Assembly (NCBI GenBank): GCA_027577415.1
Contig: JANBQS010000347.1
Span: 1-20,406 of the forward strand
Direction of reading: 5' to 3'
DNA from: Coemansia sp. RSA 922
Taxonomy: Eukaryota; Kickxellomycota; Kickxellomycetes; Kickxellales; Kickxellaceae
Length of the DNA stretch: 20,406 nt
Shown here: positions 8,427 through 17,100 of the stretch, piece by piece
Layout: each line of letters opens with the position of its first letter
How positions within the stretch are numbered: position 1 is the stretch's first letter
Made by a program: the position numbers and the translations under genes
Notes under the pieces: model-generated
Database searches by the model: none
Seen by the model: only the letters and a program-made list of their open reading frames with translations
Told to the model about the DNA's origin: nothing

Positions 8427-9899
8427 CTAGTACACTAAGTCAACGGTGTTCATCCAAAACTTGTTGCAAAGTATATTCGTCATGGCTTTCCTTGACATGG
8501 TTATGTGAATCCCGTAGCCACCAATCGATGGGTGTACTGGGATAATTGCCACGTAGTGAGGAAATTGAATCTCGATTGGGCTTACCCAAGCAGGAATGCC
8601 ACTGCCAAAATCGGCCTTGTATAACTCAAACCGAGACTGATTAGACACAACTGCTGGCATTCTAGTTATATCTTGCGCCAAGGGGCACATGAAGCGCGAG
8701 GGATCATTGTTTAGCGTATCAAACAACTGTCCAATGTAGGGAGCGCCTATGTGACGGACTAGCTGCCGCACTCTCCTAGCCACCAGAGCCAGTGAGCAAG
8801 CATTAATACCACCAGTCATGCTCTCGAGTGAGTTGGTTAGACAACCTGCAAACACTGCATTTCCCATATACTTCGCGGCTCTCAGACCATCTAGCCGTGG
8901 GCGCGTATCAATGACAATCTCGGTAGCAAACTCCCGGCCTTGGACAAAGACTGAAGGGATAACATATGAGGCTAAATAATTTAGAATGCCCAAATGGGAA
9001 GACCAAGTAGTTTGCTCGGCTTCGCTCTGAGCAACCAGCATGCTTACAAGAGCAGTGAGAATGTCATTGTCTGAAATGCGCTCGGTGCAATCGACATGCT
9101 CCTTTATAGAAGAATGAAGCAATGCAAGCATGTGTGAGGAGATGTGGAATAAATGACCCTTGTTGTCCGGAAGAGAAACAGCACTGCCGATTAGTGCTCC
9201 TCGAGTTCTGGGTGAAATCCATGCCAGCCACTTGGCTAATAGACTCGATGTAGTGAACATATTTCTAGTGGAGTCATCAAGTGCCCTTCGGTCTATGGGC
9301 ACATGTCTAGCCAAGGTATTGCGTGTGAAGCTACCCTGAAACACAGGCAGTTCGCGTGTAGTGTCTCCGCTGTGCATCCACTTTGCAATCTCCGCCCAAC
9401 GATTGACGAATGTGCAATATCCAATACCATCAAATACAGCATGCGTAGTATTAATAAACAAAACAAGTCCGCTGTTCTCTTGCAATCTGACTACGTGTAT
9501 GTTGGCAAGTTTAATTGTGCCATCTGCACCTGCCCTAGTAACAGAGCCAGTTGTGGCAACTCCGTGTGGCAAGGCATCCCAGCTAAATTTGGATGCCTGG
9601 AGATCTTGGAAATGTACATCGCTTTGGGACTCGAGGTATTCGGGGAGATTTATGTTGTCTCTATCCACGATAATCCTGGCGTGACCGCTGCCATCCATCT
9701 CCAGATGCCCGACCAGAATAGGAAAGTCCAGTAGGGTCATAATAAACGAGTCACGCAGCAGCTGTGAAGGCATGAAATTGGAGTCGTCAGTATCATTTCT
9801 GTAATAAAAGAGAAAGGGTATATTAGAAAACGACAACAGCGTGTCCAGGACACACAATTCGATAGTCTGTGACTGAATGTCACGTAGTAGCTTGTCCAT
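8427..9899 (-). CDS. BAHD-like acyltransferase (transferase family)
   Basis: Predicted CoA-dependent acyltransferase of 490 residues, about the normal BAHD length (430-500). The family moves acyl groups from acyl-CoA to alcohols or amines in the cytosol; in fungi such enzymes often modify secondary metabolites or detoxify trichothecene-like compounds. The catalytic motif H-x3-D is present as H-A-V-F-D-G at 153-158. The second family motif D-F-G-W-G appears as D-F-G-S-G at 430-434, with Trp replaced by Ser. Both halves of the two-domain fold are there, and no frame breaks are seen. The open frame extends upstream to 10022, but that first codon is GTG; the first in-frame ATG is 9899, with a good context (GACCATGG). 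A strong acceptor-like sequence (TTTCTTTGTTCTAG) ends at about 9958, so an intron in the 5' leader is possible. The gene is alone on its strand segment and the substrate cannot be told. Confidence 0.8.
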   Translation of the reverse strand: MDKLLRDIQSQTIELCVLDTLLSFSNIPFLFYYRNDTDDSNFMPSQLLRDSFIMTLLDFPILVGHLEMDGSGHARIIVDRDNINLPEYLESQSDVHFQDLQASKFSWDALPHGVATTGSVTRAGADGTIKLANIHVVRLQENSGLVLFINTTHAVFDGIGYCTFVNRWAEIAKWMHSGDTTRELPVFQGSFTRNTLARHVPIDRRALDDSTRNMFTTSSLLAKWLAWISPRTRGALIGSAVSLPDNKGHLFHISSHMLALLHSSIKEHVDCTERISDNDILTALVSMLVAQSEAEQTTWSSHLGILNYLASYVIPSVFVQGREFATEIVIDTRPRLDGLRAAKYMGNAVFAGCLTNSLESMTGGINACSLALVARRVRQLVRHIGAPYIGQLFDTLNNDPSRFMCPLAQDITRMPAVVSNQSRFELYKADFGSGIPAWVSPIEIQFPHYVAIIPVHPSIGGYGIHITMSRKAMTNILCNKFWMNTVDLVY

Positions 9900-10418
9900 G
9901 GTCAGATTTCCAGCACCATGCAAACAGGAATTGTATTGATGTTGATGTGCAAGCCTAGAACAAAGAAAATGTTGCCAAATGAGTGTGGACGGAGTCACAA
10001 AGCTCTTGCTGGCTCCACGCACTATGCCTTTTTGTGATATTAACTAGTGCACTGACATGTCAATATCAGACTTGCTAGGCATATTATTGCCTAGTGAATT
10101 CAGTGCAAAGGATATATTTATACGCATTCTATCAACATGTGGCGGCGGCAACATGTCCACGAGGTAAGGGATAGAGTTGATCCTGGACTAGTCACATTCC
10201 TCAATGCAGCATTACTGCAATTGAGCAAGCCTCGCTCAGTGATATTATGCTATACAGTTGGTGCGTTGTGCATTAGCGGCAGTCATGCCAGCTTGGCCAA
10301 CAAGCTCAGTTGGCCAAAAGACTAAAGAGGGCAATAGGTAAATAGGGTAAAAAATAGAGAGAACGTTTAAAAAAAACGCGGTAGTTATTTATATTTTTTT
10401 ATCTGACATTAGAATATG
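9900..10418 (-). promoter_or_regulatory. upstream region of the acyltransferase gene with a minus-strand TATA box
   Basis: On the minus strand TATAAATA is seen at 10122-10115, about 220 bp before the ATG at 9899. With the acceptor-like TTCTAG near 9958, this fits a leader containing an intron. Nearer the transporter gene (10320-10418) the sequence is A/T-rich and likely its 3' end. A 62-codon plus-strand frame at 10137 shows nothing recognisable. Confidence 0.4.
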
Positions 10419-12035
10419 TTACTTTAGCTTTTTGGCAATCTCCTCAATGGTATGGCCTTTTGTCTCTGGAATTTTAAAGTAAAAGACAACGCCGCACACA
10501 ATCAGGGCACTGACAAAGATGGCGAATACCCACTCGCCCATCAAATTTTGTAAAGGTAGGAATGCCACAGCCACCATAAATGTGCCAACCCAGTTGGCTG
10601 CCAGGGCCCATGACCCTCCTGCGCCCGCAGCTCTAACATCAAAGAACTCTGTACCAAGTAGGAAGGGAACTGGGCCATAGCCAGGGGCAAACGATGCGAC
10701 AACCAAGTAGAGCGACACCACGGCAAGCATGTTTAGCTTGAGTGCCAGGCCCACGCCCAGCAGGGTCACTGAGACGGCCATAGCAGCCATTGACGAGAAC
10801 AGAAGTGGCCGGCGTCCAAAGCGGTCAACAATTAGAGCGCCAGAAGCTGTGGCCAGGACATTGAGAACACCGATCATCACGGTCAATATACTGCTGACAT
10901 GACTTGAAAAGATCTTTTCCAAGACGGACGACGAGTAGAAAAATACGGTGTTGATACCGGACAGCTGCTGGCCAAACTGAAGCAGCAGAACGAGCATCCA
11001 TGGCTTGCGATACTCGGGAAATGTAAAGATGTTGAATATGGTCACGGAGTTACGCTCTGAGCGCAGTTCTAAGAGCTCATCTTCGTCATTGGCCTTGACG
11101 ATGTCATCGCGAGTATTTCCAGTCAGGGGCAGCTCATGGGCGTTGTCAGGGTCAGGGGTCTCGCAAGAGGCCTCTAACCTCGCAGGCTGTTCGCCAGCAG
11201 TATCCGAGTGAGCGATGGACTGCCATCCAGCAACCTCGTTGTCTATGTTGGCAGTTTGGCGTAGCTTGCGCAGGATATTCCGGGCTTCGGCACGCCTGTT
11301 GCGCGACCACAGGTAGCGCGGACTCTCGACGGCAAATGCTATGACGGACAGATGCAAGCAGGCCAAAACAAGGCCAAAGCCCACACTGAGGCGCCAGTAT
11401 GGACCCTCGTTCAGCAACATGCCAACAGTCAGCGTGAAGAGGATGCCCAAGACAATGCTGAGCTGGTTGAGGAGATTGAGGGTGCCTCGGTACTTTACTG
11501 GGGCTATCTCTGACAGGTACAGCGGAGCAATGACTACAGCTACACCAGAGCCAATACCACTTACAAAGCGGCCGATGATTAGCATTGCTGGGGAAATGGC
11601 AAGGGCCATCAGCAGCGGACCCAGTACGAAGAATGCGCTGTTGTAGACCAGGGCACCTCGGCGGCCCCAGCGCTCAGCCATCCAGCCGGCAGACAACGAG
11701 CCAAGCAAGCCGCCGACAGCAAAGATAGAGGTTGCGAGTGAGAACATGGCGTCGTTCATTGGCAGACACAGCGGGAGAGATGCCCAGTGCATAGCATCCT
11801 TGTCGCAGGTGGTGATGATTCCCTTGGGCGTGTTGAGCTCAGCAATGTGGTACCCGTACTGGAGCGGCGAGAGGCACATCAGCGCACCACTAGCAAGGCA
11901 CGCCCAAGTAATGCCAGCATCCAGTGAGCGTGGCGCGACGTCAGAGGTGCGAGCGGCTTCTCTGTTCAGGCTGGGAGCTAGCAAAAGCGGCGACTCTTCA
12001 ACTGTGCTTTCACCGTTGGGAGCAATGAGTGTCAT
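10419..12035 (-). CDS. MFS sugar transporter (hexose/GLUT type)
   Basis: Twelve-helix membrane sugar porter of 538 residues that moves hexoses across the plasma or an internal membrane. Family motifs in order: E-R-W-G-R-R (121-126, loop 2-3), G-R-F-V-S-G-I-G-S-G (155-164), Y-L-S-E-I-A-P (173-179), V-E-S-P-R-Y-L-W (236-243, after helix 6), Q-Q-L-S-G-I-N (356-362, helix 7), D-R-F-G-R-R (404-409, loop 8-9), G-P-V-P-F with T-E-F-F (454-465, helix 10) and P-E-T-K-G-H-T (523-529, after helix 12). Q-L-S in helix 7 is typical of glucose-preferring GLUTs. Two extras stand out: the loop between helices 6 and 7 (about 244-340) is roughly 50 residues longer than in GLUT1 and acidic, and residues 13-19 (E-E-S-P-L-L-L) form an acidic dileucine sorting signal as in endomembrane GLUTs. 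No introns are needed. Confidence 0.9.
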   Translation of the reverse strand: MTLIAPNGESTVEESPLLLAPSLNREAARTSDVAPRSLDAGITWACLASGALMCLSPLQYGYHIAELNTPKGIITTCDKDAMHWASLPLCLPMNDAMFSLATSIFAVGGLLGSLSAGWMAERWGRRGALVYNSAFFVLGPLLMALAISPAMLIIGRFVSGIGSGVAVVIAPLYLSEIAPVKYRGTLNLLNQLSIVLGILFTLTVGMLLNEGPYWRLSVGFGLVLACLHLSVIAFAVESPRYLWSRNRRAEARNILRKLRQTANIDNEVAGWQSIAHSDTAGEQPARLEASCETPDPDNAHELPLTGNTRDDIVKANDEDELLELRSERNSVTIFNIFTFPEYRKPWMLVLLLQFGQQLSGINTVFFYSSSVLEKIFSSHVSSILTVMIGVLNVLATASGALIVDRFGRRPLLFSSMAAMAVSVTLLGVGLALKLNMLAVVSLYLVVASFAPGYGPVPFLLGTEFFDVRAAGAGGSWALAANWVGTFMVAVAFLPLQNLMGEWVFAIFVSALIVCGVVFYFKIPETKGHTIEEIAKKLK

Positions 12036-12159
12036 TTGAAATTAATTTGAGAGGAGTAAGTAGCAAAGAAGAGAGCAAGCGTATGCTACAAGGCCAAGGG
12101 ACAAAAGAGAACAGTAAAGGAATGCACAGAATGGACATCCAGCGTCATCACATGACAGC

Positions 12160-12975
12160 TCAGGCGTTGCTTGGCTCCCAGCTATGCACGGTCTGCGAGA
12201 TGCGGCGCAAGTACTGGAGGTGGTGGGTCAGATCTCGGGCTTGGGCCAAATCGCCACGGGCAAACGCCTGCGACAAGCTGTCAACAACGCCAGCGAGCTT
12301 TTGCTCGTTTCGCAGTCTAATGTCAGCTACTTGGGTCTCGGTTTTTGCCATTTCGATCTCTTCGCGCGACTCCATTATCTCCATGAGAAGTTCAGGGTCG
12401 GCGATCTGGTCCTTTTCGTCTATCTCCCTTCCTTGCAACTTTAGCAGGTAGCGTGCTCGCCAAAGTGGGTCCTTGAGCGTGGCGTAGGCGTGGTTGATCC
12501 ATGAGGACTGGGCCTCGGCAAGCTTTCGCTCCACATCCTCCTTTTGTGAAAAGCTGTCAGGGTGCACAATCTGCTGCAGCCTGAGGAACCGCTGTCGCAG
12601 ACCGACCGTGTCTACATCAAACGAGGGCTTTCCATCGTCCGACAGCAGGTCAAAGTAGGTAATGCCCTTGCCAACGGGCTGAATGGCGCGGCATCGCTCG
12701 TTGTCACAGAGCAGTGATGTTCGCGCACTCTCTCGTTGGCAGCGCCAGCAGATCTTGCCCTGCCCAGGCGTTTCAGGCTGCGCTCCAGCGGCCGGAGAGC
12801 AGTGGTTGTGTCGTTGGCGCATATGTGCAGTGCTAGAGTGAAAGGCACTTTCCGTCGTGTGCCTGAGCTCTAACCTAGGCACACGTGTAAATTGGCAAGA
12901 CCAGCGCCGCAAACTGCCTGCCACAGTATATGTAGCGACGGTGCGCACACATTTATATAGCTTTCGAGCATGCAT
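12160..12975 (-). CDS. jac1: HscB/Jac1 mitochondrial Fe-S co-chaperone
   Basis: J-domain protein that hands the scaffold ISCU with its Fe-S cluster to the mitochondrial Hsp70. It has 271 residues, longer than yeast Jac1 (about 184) and near human HSCB (235). Residues 1-35 are rich in Arg and free of acids, fitting a mitochondrial presequence. A tetracysteine site follows (C-W-R-C at 76-79, Cys90, Cys95), like the zinc domain of animal HSCB and absent from yeast Jac1. The J domain starts at Y-F-D-L-L (107), with the essential H-P-D at 138-140. The C-terminal helical domain that binds ISCU covers about 190-265. A TATATAA (minus strand, about 12959-12953) lies just inside the predicted start, so transcription could begin later; the next in-frame ATG is Met52 (12822), which would drop the presequence. 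The longer start is preferred because the family needs mitochondrial import. Confidence 0.87.
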   Translation of the reverse strand: MHARKLYKCVRTVATYTVAGSLRRWSCQFTRVPRLELRHTTESAFHSSTAHMRQRHNHCSPAAGAQPETPGQGKICWRCQRESARTSLLCDNERCRAIQPVGKGITYFDLLSDDGKPSFDVDTVGLRQRFLRLQQIVHPDSFSQKEDVERKLAEAQSSWINHAYATLKDPLWRARYLLKLQGREIDEKDQIADPELLMEIMESREEIEMAKTETQVADIRLRNEQKLAGVVDSLSQAFARGDLAQARDLTHHLQYLRRISQTVHSWEPSNA

Positions 12976-12994
12976 TTAAAGGGTTAAAAAGTAC

Positions 12995-13011
12995 AATAAA
13001 TAAATAAATAA
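12995..13011. repeat. AATA microsatellite
   Basis: Four AATA units plus one base, between the jac1 start and the DUF4112 stop. A run of nine G, then C and four G, lies just beyond at 13037-13050. Confidence 0.7.
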
Positions 13012-13068
13012 GAGCAGATAAGGTTTTTGAGGTCGAGGGGGGGGGCGGGGAAGAAAATGCCGCAAAAT

Positions 13069-13740
13069 TTAACGACGGCTCATGGCGACAGCCTTGGCTG
13101 CTGATTTGGCGTTGAGGCGCAGTGGCAAGTCTGGAAAGTACCCTGGCCGCGGCTCTTGCAGGCCTTCACCGCCACCACCTCCGCCGACTTCCAGATCTTG
13201 AGCCGCCTTTCGCTGCTGGAGCACATAGTTTTCAACTAGCGCGTAGTTTCTCATGTTTGCCTTGAACAGCGTGTCCACCAAGTCGCCGAGTATCGGGACC
13301 AGCCCAACACAAAAGTCGATGGCAATGTTGATGGTCATCTGCGACACTATCGACGGCGGCACGTCGAACCGCCGGCGGATAGTGTTCATGTACGTCACGG
13401 CCAGGAACACTCCAGCAAAGTCTCCAATGATTGGGATAAGCCCGACGAGGGACTCGACTCCGAAGCGCAACATCCCACAGAAGCAGGAGAACCTCGAGTC
13501 TAGCCACCTTGCGCGCCTGTGCAGTGCCTTTAGCCGCTTGTCGACTTCTGCCTGCTGCAAAAGCCGCGGGTTGCGTATTTTCTTTAGGCCAGCATCGCCC
13601 TTTCCATGCTTTGAAGTTGCAGCTGGGTGTACCTGGTGATGTGTCGGGCGTGCCTGGTGTGGTGGGCGTGTCTGATGTGTTGAAGAAGGCGTCGAGTGCA
13701 CCGACGAGTGTGTTAGAGTGTCAAAGCGCTGACTAGGCAT
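13069..13740 (-). CDS. DUF4112 domain membrane protein
   Basis: Protein of 223 residues with one DUF4112 domain; its molecular role is not known. Residues 1-60 are polar, rich in His, Pro, Ser and Thr, probably disordered. The domain runs from about 79 to 172: W-L-D-S-R-F (79-84), then G-L-I-P-I-I-G-D (100-107) and a second copy G-L-V-P-I-L-G-D (146-153), each inside a hydrophobic membrane-prone segment, and the conserved end F-K-A-N-M-R-N (159-165). Near the end there is a six-Gly run at 186-191 with basic residues after it. The ATG at 13740 has an ordinary context. A consensus donor 55 bp upstream suggests instead a start at 13809 with an intron (see separate entry), changing only the first few residues. 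The gene is divergent from SMC1. Confidence 0.8.
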   Translation of the reverse strand: MPSQRFDTLTHSSVHSTPSSTHQTRPPHQARPTHHQVHPAATSKHGKGDAGLKKIRNPRLLQQAEVDKRLKALHRRARWLDSRFSCFCGMLRFGVESLVGLIPIIGDFAGVFLAVTYMNTIRRRFDVPPSIVSQMTINIAIDFCVGLVPILGDLVDTLFKANMRNYALVENYVLQQRKAAQDLEVGGGGGGEGLQEPRPGYFPDLPLRLNAKSAAKAVAMSRR

Positions 13741-13795
13741 GGGGAATAGAAGTAAATGGTATGGATATCGTGCAAAGTGAAGGCAAGATACTTAC
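13733..13795 (-). other. candidate intron giving an alternative DUF4112 start
   Basis: Read on the minus strand, GTAAGTAT (perfect donor) starts at 13795 and CCTAG ends at 13733, giving 63 bp. Splicing joins ATG-CGA-AAT-GCC-AA (13809-13796) in phase to the rest, so the protein would start M-R-N-A-N-Q-R-F. The ATG at 13740 would then lie inside the intron. The branch site is not obvious. Confidence 0.5.
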
Positions 13796-13909
13796 TTGGC
13801 ATTTCGCATCGCCAGCTGCCACTTTAAAAGCATTCTCCAACGTCATGATTGAGTAGTGCCAAGCTCAGGGCTACCCCCCTGCAAAGCACAATGTACGCCA
13901 AAAGTAACC

Positions 13910-13915
13910 ACGCGT
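13910..13915. promoter_or_regulatory. MluI cell-cycle box (distal)
   Basis: ACGCGT, 237 bp before the SMC1 ATG. See the paired boxes at 14045-14059. Being palindromic, it could serve either divergent gene. Confidence 0.45.
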
Positions 13916-14044
13916 CTCTTTATACAATATAGATAGCTCTTTTTACAGCTATTAGCCTTTTGTATCCCCTTTGACGCGCATTGTCCTTTGCTGCGCATTC
14001 ACCACCAACTGTGATCCTTGATCAAATCTACCTCTGTACCTTGA

Positions 14045-14059
14045 ACGCGTTAAACGCGT
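14045..14059. promoter_or_regulatory. paired MluI cell-cycle boxes upstream of SMC1
   Basis: ACGCGT at 14045-14050 and again at 14054-14059, 9 bp apart start to start and about 90-100 bp before the SMC1 ATG. MBF-type factors bind such boxes and drive G1/S genes, including cohesin genes, in budding and fission yeast. Two near-matches (GACGCGC at 13973, GCGCGT at about 14070) lie nearby. Binding here is inferred. Confidence 0.6.
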
Positions 14060-14146
14060 CGATTGTCAAGCGCGTACAACTTCGCTTTCCCTCCCCACTT
14101 GCCATCTTCATAATAATTCCATACTCACTGCAATTTGAATCTACCA

Positions 14147-17100
14147 ATGGGCCGCCTTGTTCAGCTAGAAGTCGAGAACTTCAAGTCGTACCGTGGCCAC
14201 CAGGTCATTGGACCCTTTTCCAGCTTCACTGCTGTCGTTGGCCCAAATGGCGCCGGAAAATCAAACCTCATGGATGCCATTAGCTTTGTACTCGGCGTGC
14301 GCTCTGCGCATTTGCGTTCGTCGCAGCTCAAGGATCTTGTCTACCGTGGACGGACCGTCGAAACGCAGAATGGCCACATCATTGACGAGGCTGGCGACCA
14401 GAGCACCCGCCGAGCCTGGGTCAAGGCCGTCTATGAGGACGATGAGGAGCGCACGATTGTCTTCCAGCGTAGCATTACCAGTAGCGGCGACAGCGAGTAC
14501 CGCATCAACAATCGCACCGTCTTGCTAAAGACCTACAACGAGGCCCTGGAGAAGCAAGATATCTTGGTCAAGGCCAAGAACTTTTTGGTGTTCCAAGGAG
14601 ACGTAGAGGCCGTGGCTAGTCAGTCGCCCAAGGACTTGACGCGACTAATCGAGCAGATGAGTGGCTCGTGTGACTACCAGCAAGAGTACAGCGAGCTCGA
14701 GCGCCTGCAAGAGGCTGCTGCTGAAAAGTCAACGTTTGCCTATAACAAAAAGCGCGCTGTTGCCGCCGAGGTCCAGTCAATCGTCGAGCAAGCCAAGGAG
14801 CTTGAGCAGTACGAGAAAAAGATGCAGCTTCGCTCGACGCTGACTGTGCAGCACATGCTCTTTAAGCTCTTTGTTGCCGAGGGCCGTATCCGCGACATCA
14901 AGCAGGACATTGGCGCCTTGCATGGCGATTCTATCTCGCACGCCTCGCAGCAGCGCGCTCAGCTCGACTCCGCGCTCCATGCGCAGCAAAAGGCTCAGGC
15001 AAAGGCATACAAGGCCGTCAACCGCCAGGAGCGCCAAATCAAGCTTGTCGAGCAAAATATTGAGACTCGCCAGCCCAGGGTCGTTGGCTTGGCCGAAAAG
15101 GTTGCTCATGCGCAGCGCAAGGCGAAGCAGATCGAAGAGAATGTCACCAGCGCCCAGGCCGACGCAGTGCGCCAGCGCAGCGTCGTCGACGAGCTTAGCG
15201 CCGAGCACGCTCGCGTCAAGGAGGCCGAGACTCGGTTCGAGCAGCAGTGCGAAGCGTCGCTAGCACAGCGAGGATCACAGCTTGGCGACGACACGATGGC
15301 CGAGTACAACCGCCTGTCTGAGCAACTGCGGGCGAGCTCTGTGGACGACACGCATCGGCGTGATATCCTGGACCGGAGCATTCAGCTGCTGACTGAAGCT
15401 GCGCGCCGCGCCTCCGACAGGCTTGACGCGCTGCAGAGCCGGCGCGAGGGACTGGTGGCCTCTGAGCACTCGTATAGCCAGCAGCGGCAGTCGGCCACAT
15501 CTGACGTGGCTGGCATCGAGCAAGAGATTCAGCAGACTAGGCGCGATGCCGATGCAGCCAAGACCGAGCACGAGCGCCTGGTACGCGTTGAAATTGAGCT
15601 CAACGAGAAGCTTGCTGGCGTCTTGAAGGAGCTATCGCAGGCACGCGCCGATCAGCGCGAGTCGGCACGCGAGGCCAAGCTGAAGGACACAATCGGCACG
15701 CTGCAACGTATTTTCACCGGCGTTCATGGCCGGCTGTCGGAGTTGTGCAAGCCAACACAGCACAAGTACGATGTTGGAATTGCCACTGTGTTGGGCCGGC
15801 ATATGGATGCCATTGTCGTAGACCGCCAGGCCACAGCGATCGAGTGCATCAGCTATATGAAGGAACAGCGCGCCGGCCAGGCCACTTTTCTGCCACTGGA
15901 TACGCTGCAGCCCCATCAAGTCAACGACGGCCTCCGCCACGCCCACCGCGGTGCTCGTCTTGCTACCGATGTTATGCAGTATGACCCGAGCGTAGAGGCG
16001 GCAGTGATGCACGCCTGTGGCAATGCGCTTATCTGCGACACGGCGGATATTGCAAAGTACATTTGCTACGAACGCAAGCTTGAGGCCAAGGCAGTGTCGC
16101 TGGATGGCACGGTTATCCACCGCAGCGGCCTGATTACCGGTGGAACTAGCAGCGGCAGTGGCGGCCATCGCGCTCAGGCGCAGAGGTGGGAGGCGGCTGG
16201 TGTGGAGAATCTGCGCAAGGCTCGCGACCGCCTAACCGAGGAGCTACACGACGTCGCGCGCGACCGGCGCAAGCTGGCCAAGGAAGAGGTGCTGAGCAGC
16301 CATCTAGCGGGGCTGCAAACCAGACACCACATTGCCCGAGAGTCTGTAGAAGCGCTATCACGCAAGGTCCAAGGCGTTGCTACCGAGCGCGAGCATGTCG
16401 AGGCGCAGCTTCGTGACTGCGACCCACTTGCGCGCAAGGCTGCCGATGAGCTGGAGCTGGCCAAAGAGGAGCAGCGGCAGCTCAGCACTAGGATCCACAC
16501 GGCAGCCCGGCCGATCTTTGCGGCGTTTTGCGACAAGCTGGGTATCGCTAGCTTGGAGGTATTCGAAAAGTCGCTTCTGCCGGCAACCGAGGCAGCCGGA
16601 GAGCGTCGCTTGCAGTTTGCCACCCACCTCTCGCGCTTGGAGAACCAGCTTGCGTTTGAAACACAGCAGCTTGACGAGGCCACGGCTAAGCTTGACCACC
16701 TCACGCAGTTCCTCCAGTCCACCGTGGAGACGCTTAGGCTGCAGCAAGCCGAGCTGAGCAGGGAGCAAAGCGAAATGGCAAGTCTTGTTGCTCAGATCGA
16801 GGGCCTCCGTAGCGAGCTCGCGGTGCTCTCGAGCAAGTACAGCGACGCTACGGGCGAGGTTCATGTAGCCCGGCGCGAGCTAGAGCAGGGCCAAAAGGAG
16901 TTGGATGCTGCCAGCAAGGAGCTCGGCGCAAAGGTCACCGAGCTGGAGCGCGCCGTGGCTGACAAGGCGGCCGTACTGCGTCGGTGCAAGATTGAGGACA
17001 TTCCCATCCCGCTCGTGCGCGGTTCGCTGCAAGCGCTGGCTCTCGAGGCTGGTGCGGGAGCAGACTCGCAGTTTGCAGAGTCGTACATGTCTCAGCTGTC

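Noticed and set aside
9900..10022. 41-residue extension of the acyltransferase to 10022
   Set aside because: Its first codon is GTG, and the stretch contains a strong intron acceptor; the first ATG is at 9899.
10137..10325. 62-codon plus-strand frame from ATG 10137
   Set aside because: No motif, lies in the promoter of the minus-strand acyltransferase, no poly(A) or splice support.
13037..13050. G-rich run as a G-quadruplex
   Set aside because: Nine G, one C, four G gives an irregular run without four spaced tracts; could be a slippage tract only.
14135..14146. Four extra residues before SMC1
   Set aside because: The codon at 14135 is TTG; the ATG at 14147 gives the conserved SMC1 start.
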